NCBI GenBank assembly: GCA_016928875.1
Contig: JAFGJY010000006.1
Coordinates: 1-37,464, forward strand
DNA length: 37,464 nt
Source of the DNA: Candidatus Omnitrophota bacterium
Lineage (GTDB): Bacteria > Omnitrophota > Omnitrophia > JAHJGZ01 > JAFGJY01
Direction of reading: 5' to 3'
A program made the position numbers and the translations under genes. The notes beneath the pieces were generated by a model. That model had not been told where the DNA came from. It was given only the letters and a program-made list of their open reading frames with translations, and ran no database searches. Shown here piece after piece: positions 17,158 through 23,937 of this stretch (positions are counted from its first letter, which is position 1; each line of letters starts with the position of its first letter).

Positions 17158-17433
17158 ATGGAACGATCACTGGAATTATGTGCGTTGGTCGCGAGTGTGG
17201 CTATGCCGTTCTTTAATATCCCGCTTATAGCACGGATCATAAGCCGGCGTTGCTCCGACGATATAAGTATTACATGGGTGGTCGGGGTTTACGCGTGTAT
17301 TTTACTTTTATTCCCGTATGGGTTTTTGTACGGTGAATTCGTGTTGAAGGTATTTTCATTGGCTAACATTGCATTTTTTAGTGTTGTGGTCTTCGTGACC
17401 ATTCTATTTCGCGTGAGCAAAAAAAGGTCATAG
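17158..17433 (+). CDS. Small three-helix membrane protein, PQ-loop/SemiSWEET-like
   Basis: The protein (91 aa) has three predicted membrane helices (about 5-22, 38-58 and 65-85). Its first loop reads FNIPLIARIISRR followed by SDDISITW, which resembles the PQ-loop region of SemiSWEET-type transporters (P-Q, R-x-I, then a Ser-rich turn and S-x-x-W), although the Gln is replaced by Leu. SemiSWEETs act as dimers of three-helix units that move sugars. AAGGAGGT at 17144-17151 supports ATG 17158, and a near-consensus promoter precedes it. The next gene is a GH13 glycosidase, which would suit a sugar-related role, but this is only context. It could equally be an unrelated small membrane protein. Confidence 0.5.
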   Translation: MERSLELCALVASVAMPFFNIPLIARIISRRCSDDISITWVVGVYACILLLFPYGFLYGEFVLKVFSLANIAFFSVVVFVTILFRVSKKRS

Positions 17434-17457
17434 GATAATTATCAAGAAGGAGCGTTC

Positions 17458-18792
17458 ATGAGCAAGCATTTCAGGCCTGAGTTTGACCCTCAGAAAGGGC
17501 TTATTATTTACAATCTTTTTCCGCGCATTGTCGGGAATATCTCAAACTGGTATAGATATGTTGATCATGCTGCGGATATGAATTTCAATACCATCTACAT
17601 CAATCCCTTTTTCTATCCTGGTTTTTCCGGAAGCCTTTATGCTCCCAAAGATTATTATGAGTTCAATCCGCTTTTTTTGGACCGCAAAAACGGCGCTAAA
17701 CAACTTGAAGAGTTCTGCGTGTATGCCCATTCCAAGGATATGCGGGTTATCATGGACCTCATCATCAACCATACGTCGATCGATTCGGTATTGGTCGAAC
17801 AACATCCTACGTGGTATAAGCATAACCCTGACGGTTCGATCAAAAATCCTTCGGCGATGGACCCGGCTGATGCGCGGAATATTACGGTATGGGGTGACCT
17901 CGCAGAGATCGATAATGAACATTCCGAAGATAAAGAGAACTTATGGGCGTATTGGCGCGATCTCGTATTATTTTATTTGTCATTAGGATTTGATGGATTT
18001 CGTTGTGATGCGGCCTATCAGGTTCCTCCGGAATTATGGCGGTTGCTTATTACCGATGCGCATGGCAGGGAAGGTGATGTATGCTTCATTGCTGAGACAT
18101 TAGGATGCACGGAGGAAGACCTTGTTGCTTTGTCCAAAGCTGGGTTTAGCTATGTTTATAATAGTGCGAAGTGGTGGAATTTCAAAGACGAATGGTGCTT
18201 TAAACAATACAACATGAGCCGTAAGTATTGTCCTTCACTTTCATTCCCGGAGACGCATGATACTCCACGGCTTTTCGCGGACGTCAATGGTGATATCCGC
18301 CAGGTCAAAATGTGGTATCAGTTTTCGGCATTCTTTTCTAAAGGGCTCATGATGCCGATCGGTTTTGAATATGGGTTCAAACGAAAACTCGATGTGGTCA
18401 TGACCCAACCGCAGGATTGGGAGACACCGCGGATCGACCTTACGGATTTTATTCGAGATGTTAATTTTTTAAAGGCGGGATATAAGGTGTTAAATCAAGA
18501 TAGCGAGATTGAGATTCTCCCGCATAATAATGAGAACATTTTTATGATGCTCAAACTTGATGCAGACCGCCAGACTCGCGTGCTTGTTATCATCAATCTT
18601 GATCCGCACAATAAACATGTTGTTTCTTTGCGGAATTTACGCGATATTATGAAGCTTAGTTCAGCCGAAAGCCTTAAGGACGTTTCGCCGGAAGCGGCGC
18701 TGGTGCAAGTCGGCAATGAATTCATGTGTGAATTGACGCCATATCAGGTGAAGATCATTTATGGTTCTTTGGCAAAACGATGGTGGGATTAA
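17458..18792 (+). CDS. GH13 (alpha-amylase family) glycosidase or transglycosylase
   Basis: The 444-aa protein has the TIM-barrel motifs of GH13 in order: DLIINHTS (Asp100-His105), GFRCDAAYQ with nucleophile Asp184, FIAETLG with acid/base Glu213, and FPETHDTPR with Asp268. A short beta-rich C-terminal domain follows. The HPTWYKHNPDGSIKNP stretch after motif I recalls GlgE-type maltosyltransferases, but the N-terminal accessory domain of those enzymes (about 650 aa in total) is absent, so specificity is open. No signal peptide is seen, so it acts in the cytoplasm, perhaps on glycogen or oligosaccharides. GAAGGAG precedes ATG 17458. It follows the small membrane protein by 24 nt and probably shares its transcript. 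Confidence 0.82.
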   Translation: MSKHFRPEFDPQKGLIIYNLFPRIVGNISNWYRYVDHAADMNFNTIYINPFFYPGFSGSLYAPKDYYEFNPLFLDRKNGAKQLEEFCVYAHSKDMRVIMDLIINHTSIDSVLVEQHPTWYKHNPDGSIKNPSAMDPADARNITVWGDLAEIDNEHSEDKENLWAYWRDLVLFYLSLGFDGFRCDAAYQVPPELWRLLITDAHGREGDVCFIAETLGCTEEDLVALSKAGFSYVYNSAKWWNFKDEWCFKQYNMSRKYCPSLSFPETHDTPRLFADVNGDIRQVKMWYQFSAFFSKGLMMPIGFEYGFKRKLDVVMTQPQDWETPRIDLTDFIRDVNFLKAGYKVLNQDSEIEILPHNNENIFMMLKLDADRQTRVLVIINLDPHNKHVVSLRNLRDIMKLSSAESLKDVSPEAALVQVGNEFMCELTPYQVKIIYGSLAKRWWD

Positions 18793-18805
18793 AAACACGT
18801 GGAGT

Positions 18806-18903
18806 TAAGCTATAAGCGGTAAGTCGTAAGCTTTGATTTTTATATTAAAAGAAAAAAACCGTTTCCTTGAAATGAAAACGGTTTTTTTACAGCTTAAGGC
18901 TTA
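18806..18903. repeat. Heptamer repeat island 1 (TAAGCNN units in facing arms)
   Basis: Four contiguous 7-bp units, TAAGCTA, TAAGCGG, TAAGTCG and TAAGCTT, run from 18806 to 18833. After 56 nt, two units in the opposite direction (CAGCTTA, AGGCTTA, which read TAAGCTG and TAAGCCT on the - strand) lie at 18890-18903. The intervening DNA holds an intrinsic terminator. See islands 2 and 3, which share the period and layout but not the sequence. Confidence 0.75.
18852..18888 (+). terminator. Intrinsic terminator after the GH13 gene
   Basis: An A run with CCGTTT (18859-18864) pairs with AAACGG (18876-18881) and a run of seven T. It is symmetrical enough to act in both directions, ending the GH13 transcript and also any transcript from the tRNA genes on the - strand. 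It lies inside repeat island 1. Confidence 0.82.
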
Positions 18904-18929
18904 TAACTGTATTCAGAGTAAATAAAAAA

Positions 18930-19004
18930 TCGGGATGGGCGGATTTGAACCGCCGGCCTCTACGTCCCGAACGTAGCGCTCTAGCCAAACTGAGCCACAT
19001 CCCG
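18930..19004 (-). tRNA. tRNA-Pro (anticodon CGG)
   Basis: On the - strand the sequence folds as a complete cloverleaf: acceptor CGGGATG/CATCCCG with discriminator A, D arm GCTCAG, anticodon stem CTACG/CGTAG with loop TTCGGGA (anticodon CGG), and T arm GGCGG-TTCAAAT-CCGCC. CCA is not encoded. CGG reads only CCG, so another tRNA-Pro must exist elsewhere. Confidence 0.95.
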
Positions 19005-19012
19005 AAATATAT

Positions 19013-19167
19013 AAAGGTTAAAAGATAAAGGGTAAAGTTGAACGCTCGGAGAAAAAGATGTCAGCTTTGTATGGATCAAATGTTGAAGATAAAATTTGAA
19101 TGCTTAACATAAAGAAGAATTATGTCTTGCGCTTATTTTATCCTTAAACCTTTAACCTTTATCCTTG
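19013..19167. repeat. Heptamer repeat island 2 (AAAGGNT units in facing arms)
   Basis: Four units, AAAGGTT, AAAAGAT, AAAGGGT and AAAGTTG, fill 19013-19040. Four more, facing the other way (ATCCTTA, AACCTTT, AACCTTT, ATCCTTG), fill 19140-19167. The 99 nt between hold nothing I recognise. The island occupies almost the entire space between the two tRNA genes. Confidence 0.72.
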
Positions 19168-19173
19168 TTACAA

Positions 19174-19247
19174 TGGGCAATACTGGACTCGAACCAGTGA
19201 CCTCTACCATGTGAGGGTAGCGCTCTAACCAGCTGAGCTAATTGCCC
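19174..19247 (-). tRNA. tRNA-Val (anticodon CAC)
   Basis: The - strand folds as a cloverleaf: acceptor GGGCAAT/ATTGCCC with discriminator A, D arm GCTCAG...TGGTTAGAGC, anticodon stem CTACC/GGTAG with loop CTCACAT (anticodon CAC), and T arm ACTGG-TTCGAGT-CCAGT. CCA is not encoded. It reads GUG codons only. Confidence 0.95.
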
Positions 19248-19302
19248 TGTTCAAGATATGTAATTGTAGATATTTCTCGTTTATTGTCAAGGGGATAAAT
19301 AA

Positions 19303-19587
19303 ATGGTGCTGGCTGAGAAGAGAGTTCATGTACGCTTTACCGGGCGCGTGCAGGGGGTTGGCTTTCGTTACACTGTTGCATCGCTTTCCTCTACGTTTGA
19401 TGTTGCTGGTTATGTGCGTAACGATTATGATGGGTCCGTAGAGCTGGTGGCGGAAGGAACAGAACGAGCATTGATAGATTTTGTGACCGCGATCATGCAC
19501 AGCGGGCTTGAGCGCTATATTACGAACCATACCATCGATTGGTTTCCCAGTAAGAGTGAATTTACAAAGTTTGGGATCAAATATTAA
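19303..19587 (+). CDS. acyP: Acylphosphatase
   Basis: Acylphosphatase hydrolyses carboxyl-phosphate anhydrides such as acetyl or acyl phosphate. The small protein (94 aa) shows the phosphate-binding loop GRVQGVGFR (about 14-22) with its catalytic Arg, and GYVRNDYDGSVELVAEG with the catalytic Asn. The family's ferredoxin-like alternation of strands and helices is clear. AAGGGG precedes ATG 19303. It is followed 9 nt later by an ABC ATPase gene and then plsY; PlsY uses acyl phosphate as donor, so proximity of an acyl-phosphate hydrolase is suggestive but unproven. Confidence 0.93.
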   Translation: MVLAEKRVHVRFTGRVQGVGFRYTVASLSSTFDVAGYVRNDYDGSVELVAEGTERALIDFVTAIMHSGLERYITNHTIDWFPSKSEFTKFGIKY

Positions 19588-19596
19588 GGACGTTTG

Positions 19597-20313
19597 ATGC
19601 AGACGATCGAGATCAAAAATGTTGCCAAATCGTTTTCTAACGGTGTTGGGCGAACAAAAACCTTCATAAGAGATCTCACATTTTTTGTCGAAAAGGGAAG
19701 TATCGTAGTGCTTATTGGCCCAAATGGTTCCGGTAAGACGACACTCATCAAAATGATACTTTCGCTTTTGCGCACTGACAAAGGGACGATTTCCGTGCTT
19801 GGAGCTGCTACGGGCACAATGGATGTACGGCGCGAGATCGGCTATCTGCCGGAAGTTCCGCGTTTCCCTGAATATCTCAATGCCGAAGAGTTCTTACAGT
19901 ATGTGTGCCAGCTTAATGATATGCCACGCGCACAGATCAGTAGTGAGATCAGTAACGTTTTAGAACGTGTAGAATTGAACAAAGCCGCAACGGTGCCAAT
20001 TAGGAAATATTCCAAAGGCATGAGGAAGCGGCTTGGCATAGCGCAGGCGATCATTGGCGACCCTAAAGTCCTTATTCTCGATGAACCGCTTGATGGGCTC
20101 GATCCGTGTGGAGCGCATATTTTTAGTACGATCATGAAAAAGACAAGAGCAAAAGGCGTAACCGTCCTTTTGACGACCCATCTTTTAAATGAAATCGAAG
20201 AATATGCGGACAAGGTTGCGATCATAAAAGAAGGCACGATAATTTTCGAAGGAATGGTGAATGAGATCAAAGACAACTCGTTGAGTGAGTTGTATATGCG
20301 TGTGGTGAAATAA
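19597..20313 (+). CDS. ABC transporter ATP-binding protein
   Basis: A single nucleotide-binding domain of 238 aa: Walker A GPNGSGKT (about 39-46), Q-loop region after YLPEVPRFPEY, signature YSKGMRKRLGIAQ, Walker B VLILDEPLDGLDP and the H-loop TTHLL. The SKGM signature and overall pattern are those of the ABC-2/CcmA-like export or membrane-modification group rather than solute importers. No permease gene is adjacent, so the partner is elsewhere or the ATPase is shared. TTG at 19594 is in frame, but ATG 19597, six bases after AAGGA, is the better start. It lies between acyP and plsY in a close + strand series. Confidence 0.88.
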   Translation: MQTIEIKNVAKSFSNGVGRTKTFIRDLTFFVEKGSIVVLIGPNGSGKTTLIKMILSLLRTDKGTISVLGAATGTMDVRREIGYLPEVPRFPEYLNAEEFLQYVCQLNDMPRAQISSEISNVLERVELNKAATVPIRKYSKGMRKRLGIAQAIIGDPKVLILDEPLDGLDPCGAHIFSTIMKKTRAKGVTVLLTTHLLNEIEEYADKVAIIKEGTIIFEGMVNEIKDNSLSELYMRVVK

Positions 20314-20327
20314 ACGAGGGTTGATAT

Positions 20328-20951
20328 ATGGAAGTAGCATTCAAGGTCCTGTGTATGGCGATGTCGTATTTTATTGGGGCATGCCCGACAGCATTTATCA
20401 CGGGTAAACTTGTGAAGAACATCGATATTCGTGAATACGGCAGTGGCAATGTCGGAGCGACCAATGTCTTCCGCGTTGTCGGGAAAAAATGGGGCATTTT
20501 TGTGCTTATTGTTGACATCCTCAAAGGCGTATGTGCTGTTGTTATTTGGCAATATGTAGATAACGCGTTCGATGGGCCTGAACTTTCACGCCGTTTCCTT
20601 TTTATCTGCGGGATTATTGCGATCCTTGGGCATAATTGGACGATTTTCCTTAATTTCAAAGGGGGCAAAGGCGTTGCTACAACACTTGGCGTTTTGCTTG
20701 GGCTTTTTCCAGTCTCGGTCTCGATCGCGGCTGCGGTGGCGTTTACGTTGATCGGGATCACACATTATGTGTCGATCGGCTCGATCGTCGGAGCCATCAT
20801 TTTCCCGATTATTTTTGTGATTACAAATCACGGCATGCCCGATTTCGCCTTTTTTATGATCGTGATCTGTATAATTGCGATCATGATCATTATAAAACAT
20901 AAGACTAATATCAGAAGGTTGCTTAAAGGGGAAGAGAACAAGGCATTTTAA
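20328..20951 (+). CDS. plsY: Glycerol-3-phosphate acyltransferase PlsY
   Basis: PlsY is the inner-membrane enzyme that moves an acyl chain from acyl phosphate to glycerol-3-phosphate, the first committed step of phospholipid synthesis. Its three signature loops are visible: the YGSGNVGATNVFR loop (about residues 37-49), the HNWTIFLNFKGGKGVATTLG loop in the middle, and the small cytoplasmic loop near the last helix. The protein has five or so membrane helices and 207 aa, as usual. GAGGG precedes ATG 20328. PlsX, which makes the acyl phosphate, is not in the window. Confidence 0.94.
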   Translation: MEVAFKVLCMAMSYFIGACPTAFITGKLVKNIDIREYGSGNVGATNVFRVVGKKWGIFVLIVDILKGVCAVVIWQYVDNAFDGPELSRRFLFICGIIAILGHNWTIFLNFKGGKGVATTLGVLLGLFPVSVSIAAAVAFTLIGITHYVSIGSIVGAIIFPIIFVITNHGMPDFAFFMIVICIIAIMIIIKHKTNIRRLLKGEENKAF

Positions 20952-20961
20952 AGGGGTATTT

Positions 20962-21732
20962 ATGCCTAAAAAAAGGATCGGGATTTTTATTATTGCGTAT
21001 CAGGCCGTACGGACTCTGATAACTGCGTACGAACGTATTCCACAATCGATTAAGGATGCAGCTGAAGAAATTTATGTCATCGATGATTGCAGCAATGATA
21101 ATACATATTTCGCCGGCCTCGGATATAAACATGAATACAATATTGACAAACTGAAGATCTTTCGCAATCAAACCAACCTACGCTATGGCGGCAATCAGAA
21201 AAAAGGATATGAATACGCGATCGAGCGGGGATTAGACATTGTTGTGATGCTTCACGGCGATGTGCAGTATGCGCCGGAAAAGATCCCGGACCTGATCGCG
21301 CCGCTTATAAATGACGAAGCGGATCTGGTCATGGGGTCACGTATGCTCGAAGCGCCGCTGCGTGGCGGCATGCCGATCTGGAAATATTGTGGCAATCGTT
21401 TTCTCACCTGGATGCAGAATAAAGCACTTAAGACAAATCTTAGCGAATTTCATTCCGGTTTTCGTGCCTACAATGTGCATGCCCTAAAACAACTTCCATT
21501 CAAAGAACTTACTGACGAGTTTCACTTCGACACCGAGATCGTGATCCAATTCCTGGAAAAAGGATTGCGTATCAAAGAGATCCCTATGCCGACCCATTAC
21601 GGCCCTGAATCACATCAAGTTGGCTTTAGAGAATCCGTACGTTACGGATTTAATATCCTTAAGACTCTTTTTGAATACAAAGTGCACAAAGTCCCGTCTC
21701 TTACCTTAAAGACCAAGAAGTACGATGTTTAA
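20962..21732 (+). CDS. Family 2 glycosyltransferase (DPM1-like)
   Basis: The protein (256 aa) has a GT-A fold: a first strand IGIFIIAYQAV, VIDDCSNDNT (donor binding), MLHGDVQYAPEKI with the metal-binding Asp, GSRM and an EFHSGFRAYN acceptor region. This combination is common in dolichol-phosphate-mannose-synthase-like and undecaprenyl-phosphate sugar transferases. It has no C-terminal membrane helices, so it would be cytoplasmic or peripheral. The acceptor and the sugar are unknown. It starts 10 nt after plsY with AAAGGGG upstream of ATG 20962. The following 245-nt gap has palindromes but no clear terminator. Confidence 0.85.
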   Translation: MPKKRIGIFIIAYQAVRTLITAYERIPQSIKDAAEEIYVIDDCSNDNTYFAGLGYKHEYNIDKLKIFRNQTNLRYGGNQKKGYEYAIERGLDIVVMLHGDVQYAPEKIPDLIAPLINDEADLVMGSRMLEAPLRGGMPIWKYCGNRFLTWMQNKALKTNLSEFHSGFRAYNVHALKQLPFKELTDEFHFDTEIVIQFLEKGLRIKEIPMPTHYGPESHQVGFRESVRYGFNILKTLFEYKVHKVPSLTLKTKKYDV

Positions 21733-21748
21733 AGACTTACGTGTCATA

Positions 21749-21798
21749 CTGAGCTTGTCTCAGCATTTCTTTGCTTTGAGATCCTGACCTTTTCAGGA
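21749..21798. repeat. Double hairpin, probable interspersed palindromic repeat
   Basis: CTGAG-CTTGT-CTCAG (21749-21763) and TCCTGA-CCTTT-TCAGGA (21782-21798) form two small hairpins. The flanking text (GTCATACTGAGCTTGTCTCAG, then GAGATCCTGA) resembles the common bacterial interspersed repeat of the GTCAT-CTGAGC type. No T run follows, so it is a poor terminator. Confidence 0.5.
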
Positions 21799-21977
21799 GG
21801 ACAAAAATAAATAATTGTGCGTTTATTTACCCTAACAAGAGGTTGAGATGAGGTTGATGAGGATAGAAAATTGGGCATGCAATGTAATGGAATTTGTTTG
21901 CTTATGGCGTATGTTATCAAGTTAATTCAACGAAGTAAATAATCGGTCGTTATTTTATCTTAAGAGGAAGGGTAATA

Positions 21978-22364
21978 ATGTCCTTCGTGCATAAGATGAT
22001 TGAAGACAAGAAACTGGCGCTTACGATTTTTTCAGAGGACGTGAGCGATGAAGTTCTGATCGCGGCTCGTGAGGCAATGGTGAGGCATCCTCAATGGAAG
22101 CCTGGGTTCAATGAGATCGTTGATATCAGAAAAGCCACTTCAGAGCATGTTACCGCAAAGGGCTTAAGGCATCTAATGGCAATTGTGCGGAAGCATGTGA
22201 AAGTGAATTTCAAGACCGCTATTGTCGCGCCTGATCTCTTGTCGTATGGAATGAGCCGAACCTATGAAGCAATTACTGCTGAATCATTTGAAGAGGTGGC
22301 GGTATTTAAGACAATGGAGGAAGCATGTGAGTGGATCGGCATCGATAAAGGATGCGTGGAGTAA
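21978..22364 (+). CDS. SpoIIAA/STAS-like (SEC14-type) domain protein
   Basis: The protein is 128 aa with no signal or membrane segment. The order of features fits the single-domain STAS/SpoIIAA-like family: an acidic start, MVRHPQWKPGFNEIVDIRKAT (a 'W-x-x-G, D-x-R' region), a helix rich in hydrophobics, KTAIVAPDLLSYGMSRTYEA and a final VFKTMEEACEWI. Such proteins often act in regulation or lipid binding, but no specific partner is named here. GAGGAAGGG precedes ATG 21978. The gene stands alone between the glycosyltransferase and the riboflavin operon. Confidence 0.62.
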   Translation: MSFVHKMIEDKKLALTIFSEDVSDEVLIAAREAMVRHPQWKPGFNEIVDIRKATSEHVTAKGLRHLMAIVRKHVKVNFKTAIVAPDLLSYGMSRTYEAITAESFEEVAVFKTMEEACEWIGIDKGCVE

Positions 22365-22406
22365 CCTTTTAACTTTTTTCAGAAAAATTCAACTTTAATA
22401 TACAAC

Positions 22407-22435
22407 TTGACATAATGGCCTTACATTGATATAGT
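22407..22435 (+). promoter_or_regulatory. Promoter of the riboflavin operon
   Basis: TTGACA (22407-22412), a 17-nt spacer and TATAGT (22430-22435). The predicted transcript begins at about 22442, exactly at the 5' edge of the FMN riboswitch, which strongly supports it. Confidence 0.85.
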
Positions 22436-22441
22436 TATGCA

Positions 22442-22557
22442 GTCTTCGGGGAGAGGTGAAATTCCTCAACCGGCGGTGAGAGCCCGCGAGGGACGCAATA
22501 GTGCCCTGATCCTGTGAAATTCAGGAGCCGACAGTACAGTCTGGATGGGAGAAGATA
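22442..22557 (+). ncRNA. FMN riboswitch (RFN element)
   Basis: The leader carries the conserved RFN blocks in order: CTTCGGGG then AGGTGAAATTCCT, ACCGGCGGTGAGAGCCCGCGAG, a variable arm, CCTGATCCTGTGAAATTCAGG, then GCCGACAGTACAGTCTGGAT and GGGAGAAGAT. It lies between a promoter and an intrinsic terminator ahead of ribBA. FMN binding should favour termination and reduce transcription of ribBA and the downstream rib genes. Confidence 0.97.
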
Positions 22558-22587
22558 GCGTAACATACTTAAAATGAACTAATTACG

Positions 22588-22618
22588 AACCCCGAAGAAG
22601 TCCCTTCGGGGTTTTTTA
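22588..22618 (+). terminator. FMN-riboswitch-controlled intrinsic terminator
   Basis: ACCCCGAAG (22589-22597) pairs with CTTCGGGGT (22604-22612) across a 6-nt loop and is followed by six T in total. The 5' arm CCCCGAAG is also complementary to CTTCGGGG at 22444-22451, the first strand of the aptamer, giving an alternative antiterminating pairing when FMN is absent. Confidence 0.9.
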
Positions 22619-22623
22619 TTTAT

Positions 22624-22684
22624 CAGGCCGCAAGTTACAGGCTACAAGCTGCAGGGTTTCATGCAGCCTGAAGCTTGTAGCTTG
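22624..22684. repeat. Heptamer repeat island 3 (CARGCTN units in facing arms)
   Basis: Units CAGGCCG, CAAGTTA, CAGGCTA, CAAGCTG and CAGGGTT run 22624-22658. Facing units (CAGCCTG, AAGCTTG, TAGCTTG) run 22664-22684. The arms pair closely: GCTACAAGCTGCAGG against CCTGAAGCTTGTAGC has one mismatch. It lies between the riboswitch terminator and the ribBA ribosome-binding site, so the hairpin will be in the ribBA leader. Confidence 0.78.
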
Positions 22685-22706
22685 AAGCAAGAACAAGGAG
22701 TACCAA

Positions 22707-23921
22707 ATGGGTTTCTCACCGATCGAAGAGATACTGGCAGATTTTAAGCAAGGTAAGATGGTGATCATTACCGATGATGAGTCACGTGAAAATGAGGGGG
22801 ATATAATTTTTGCGGCTGAGGCCGTAACACCGGGGAAGGTGAATTTCATGATCACGCATGGGCGTGGGCTTGTGTGCGTGCCTCTGGCTGAAGAACGGCT
22901 ACGTGAACTTGAACTCAAGGATATGGTCGAGGAAAATGAGGACTCGTTTAAAACTGCGTTCACCGTTTCGGTCGACGCGCGCGAAGGCATAACGACCGGG
23001 ATATCAGCGTATGACCGCGCACGGACGATTGAGTTGCTTGCGCGTAAAGAAACACGGCGTGGGGATTTTACCATGCCGGGGCACGTCTTTCCGCTTAGGG
23101 CAAAAGAAGGCGGCGTACTTATCCGCAGTGGGCACACCGAGGCTGCGGTCGATCTCGCGCGTCTTACGGGATTTTCAAAAACAGCGGTGATTTGTGAGAT
23201 TATGAATGATGATGGATCGATGGCGCGTACGCCTGAGCTTCTTAAATTTGCTGAAAAACATAACCTCAAGATCGGTACGATCGCATCGCTTATTGAGTAT
23301 CGCCGCAAGCACGATCATTTGATAGAGCGTTTGGCAGAATCAAAGATCCCGACACACTTCGGGGAATGGAAGCTTATCTGTTACCGGTCACTGATTGATC
23401 AGTATCAACATATTGCTCTTGTTAAAGGTGAGATGACCCAAGAACCGACCTTGGTACGTGTGCATTCAGAATGTTTCACGGGCGATGTCTTGGGTTCACT
23501 TAGATGCGATTGCGGTGAACAGCTTTCGACTGCGATGGGTGTTATCGAAAAGGAAGGTCGCGGTGTCATATTGTACATGCGTCAAGAAGGCCGGGGCATC
23601 GGCCTTGCCAATAAACTAAAAGCATATCATCTTCAGGATCAGGGGCTCGATACGGTTGAGGCCAATGAAAAACTTGGTTTTAAACCTGACCTACGAGAGT
23701 ACGGGATTGGCGCGCAAATCCTGGTTGATCTAGGGATCGGTCAGATACGGCTCTTGACCAATAATCCGCGCAAGATTGTTGGGCTAGAAGGGTATGGGCT
23801 TAAGGTCATAGAGCGGGTACCGCTCGAGATCGAGCCGCATCACATCAATCAACGATATTTAGCCGCCAAAAAAGATAAATTAGGACACATTTTATCGTTC
23901 ATAAAAAATAAACAGGGATGA
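22707..23921 (+). CDS. ribBA: Bifunctional 3,4-dihydroxy-2-butanone-4-phosphate synthase / GTP cyclohydrolase II
   Basis: The protein (404 aa) makes both riboflavin precursors. Residues 1-200 are Rib[17 protein letters not shown] holds the acidic metal site, and the [12 protein letters not shown] and [14 protein letters not shown] blocks follow. Residues 205-404 are Rib[22 protein letters not shown] supplies the three zinc cysteines, followed by [17 protein letters not shown] and LTNNPRKI. Both halves look intact. AAGGAG at 22694-22699 precedes ATG 22707. It is the first coding gene after the riboswitch and repeat island 3. Confidence 0.96.
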   Translation: MGFSPIEEILADFKQGKMVIITDDESRENEGDIIFAAEAVTPGKVNFMITHGRGLVCVPLAEERLRELELKDMVEENEDSFKTAFTVSVDAREGITTGISAYDRARTIELLARKETRRGDFTMPGHVFPLRAKEGGVLIRSGHTEAAVDLARLTGFSKTAVICEIMNDDGSMARTPELLKFAEKHNLKIGTIASLIEYRRKHDHLIERLAESKIPTHFGEWKLICYRSLIDQYQHIALVKGEMTQEPTLVRVHSECFTGDVLGSLRCDCGEQLSTAMGVIEKEGRGVILYMRQEGRGIGLANKLKAYHLQDQGLDTVEANEKLGFKPDLREYGIGAQILVDLGIGQIRLLTNNPRKIVGLEGYGLKVIERVPLEIEPHHINQRYLAAKKDKLGHILSFIKNKQG

Positions 23922-23937
23922 TTAAGTGGTATAGACA

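Noticed and set aside
18806-19167. CRISPR array in the repeat-rich tRNA region
   Set aside because: The repeats are 7-bp, degenerate and without unique spacers, and there are no cas genes.
19597-20313. ABC ATPase as a defective protein because the signature reads SKGM and not SGGQ
   Set aside because: SKGM is normal in many ABC-2-type ATPases; Walker A, Walker B and the H-loop are intact.
22616-23308. 230-codon frame on the - strand opposite the riboswitch terminator and ribBA
   Set aside because: It is antisense to a well-supported ribBA gene, is Ser/Arg-rich without motifs, and reads through a repeat island at its 3' end.
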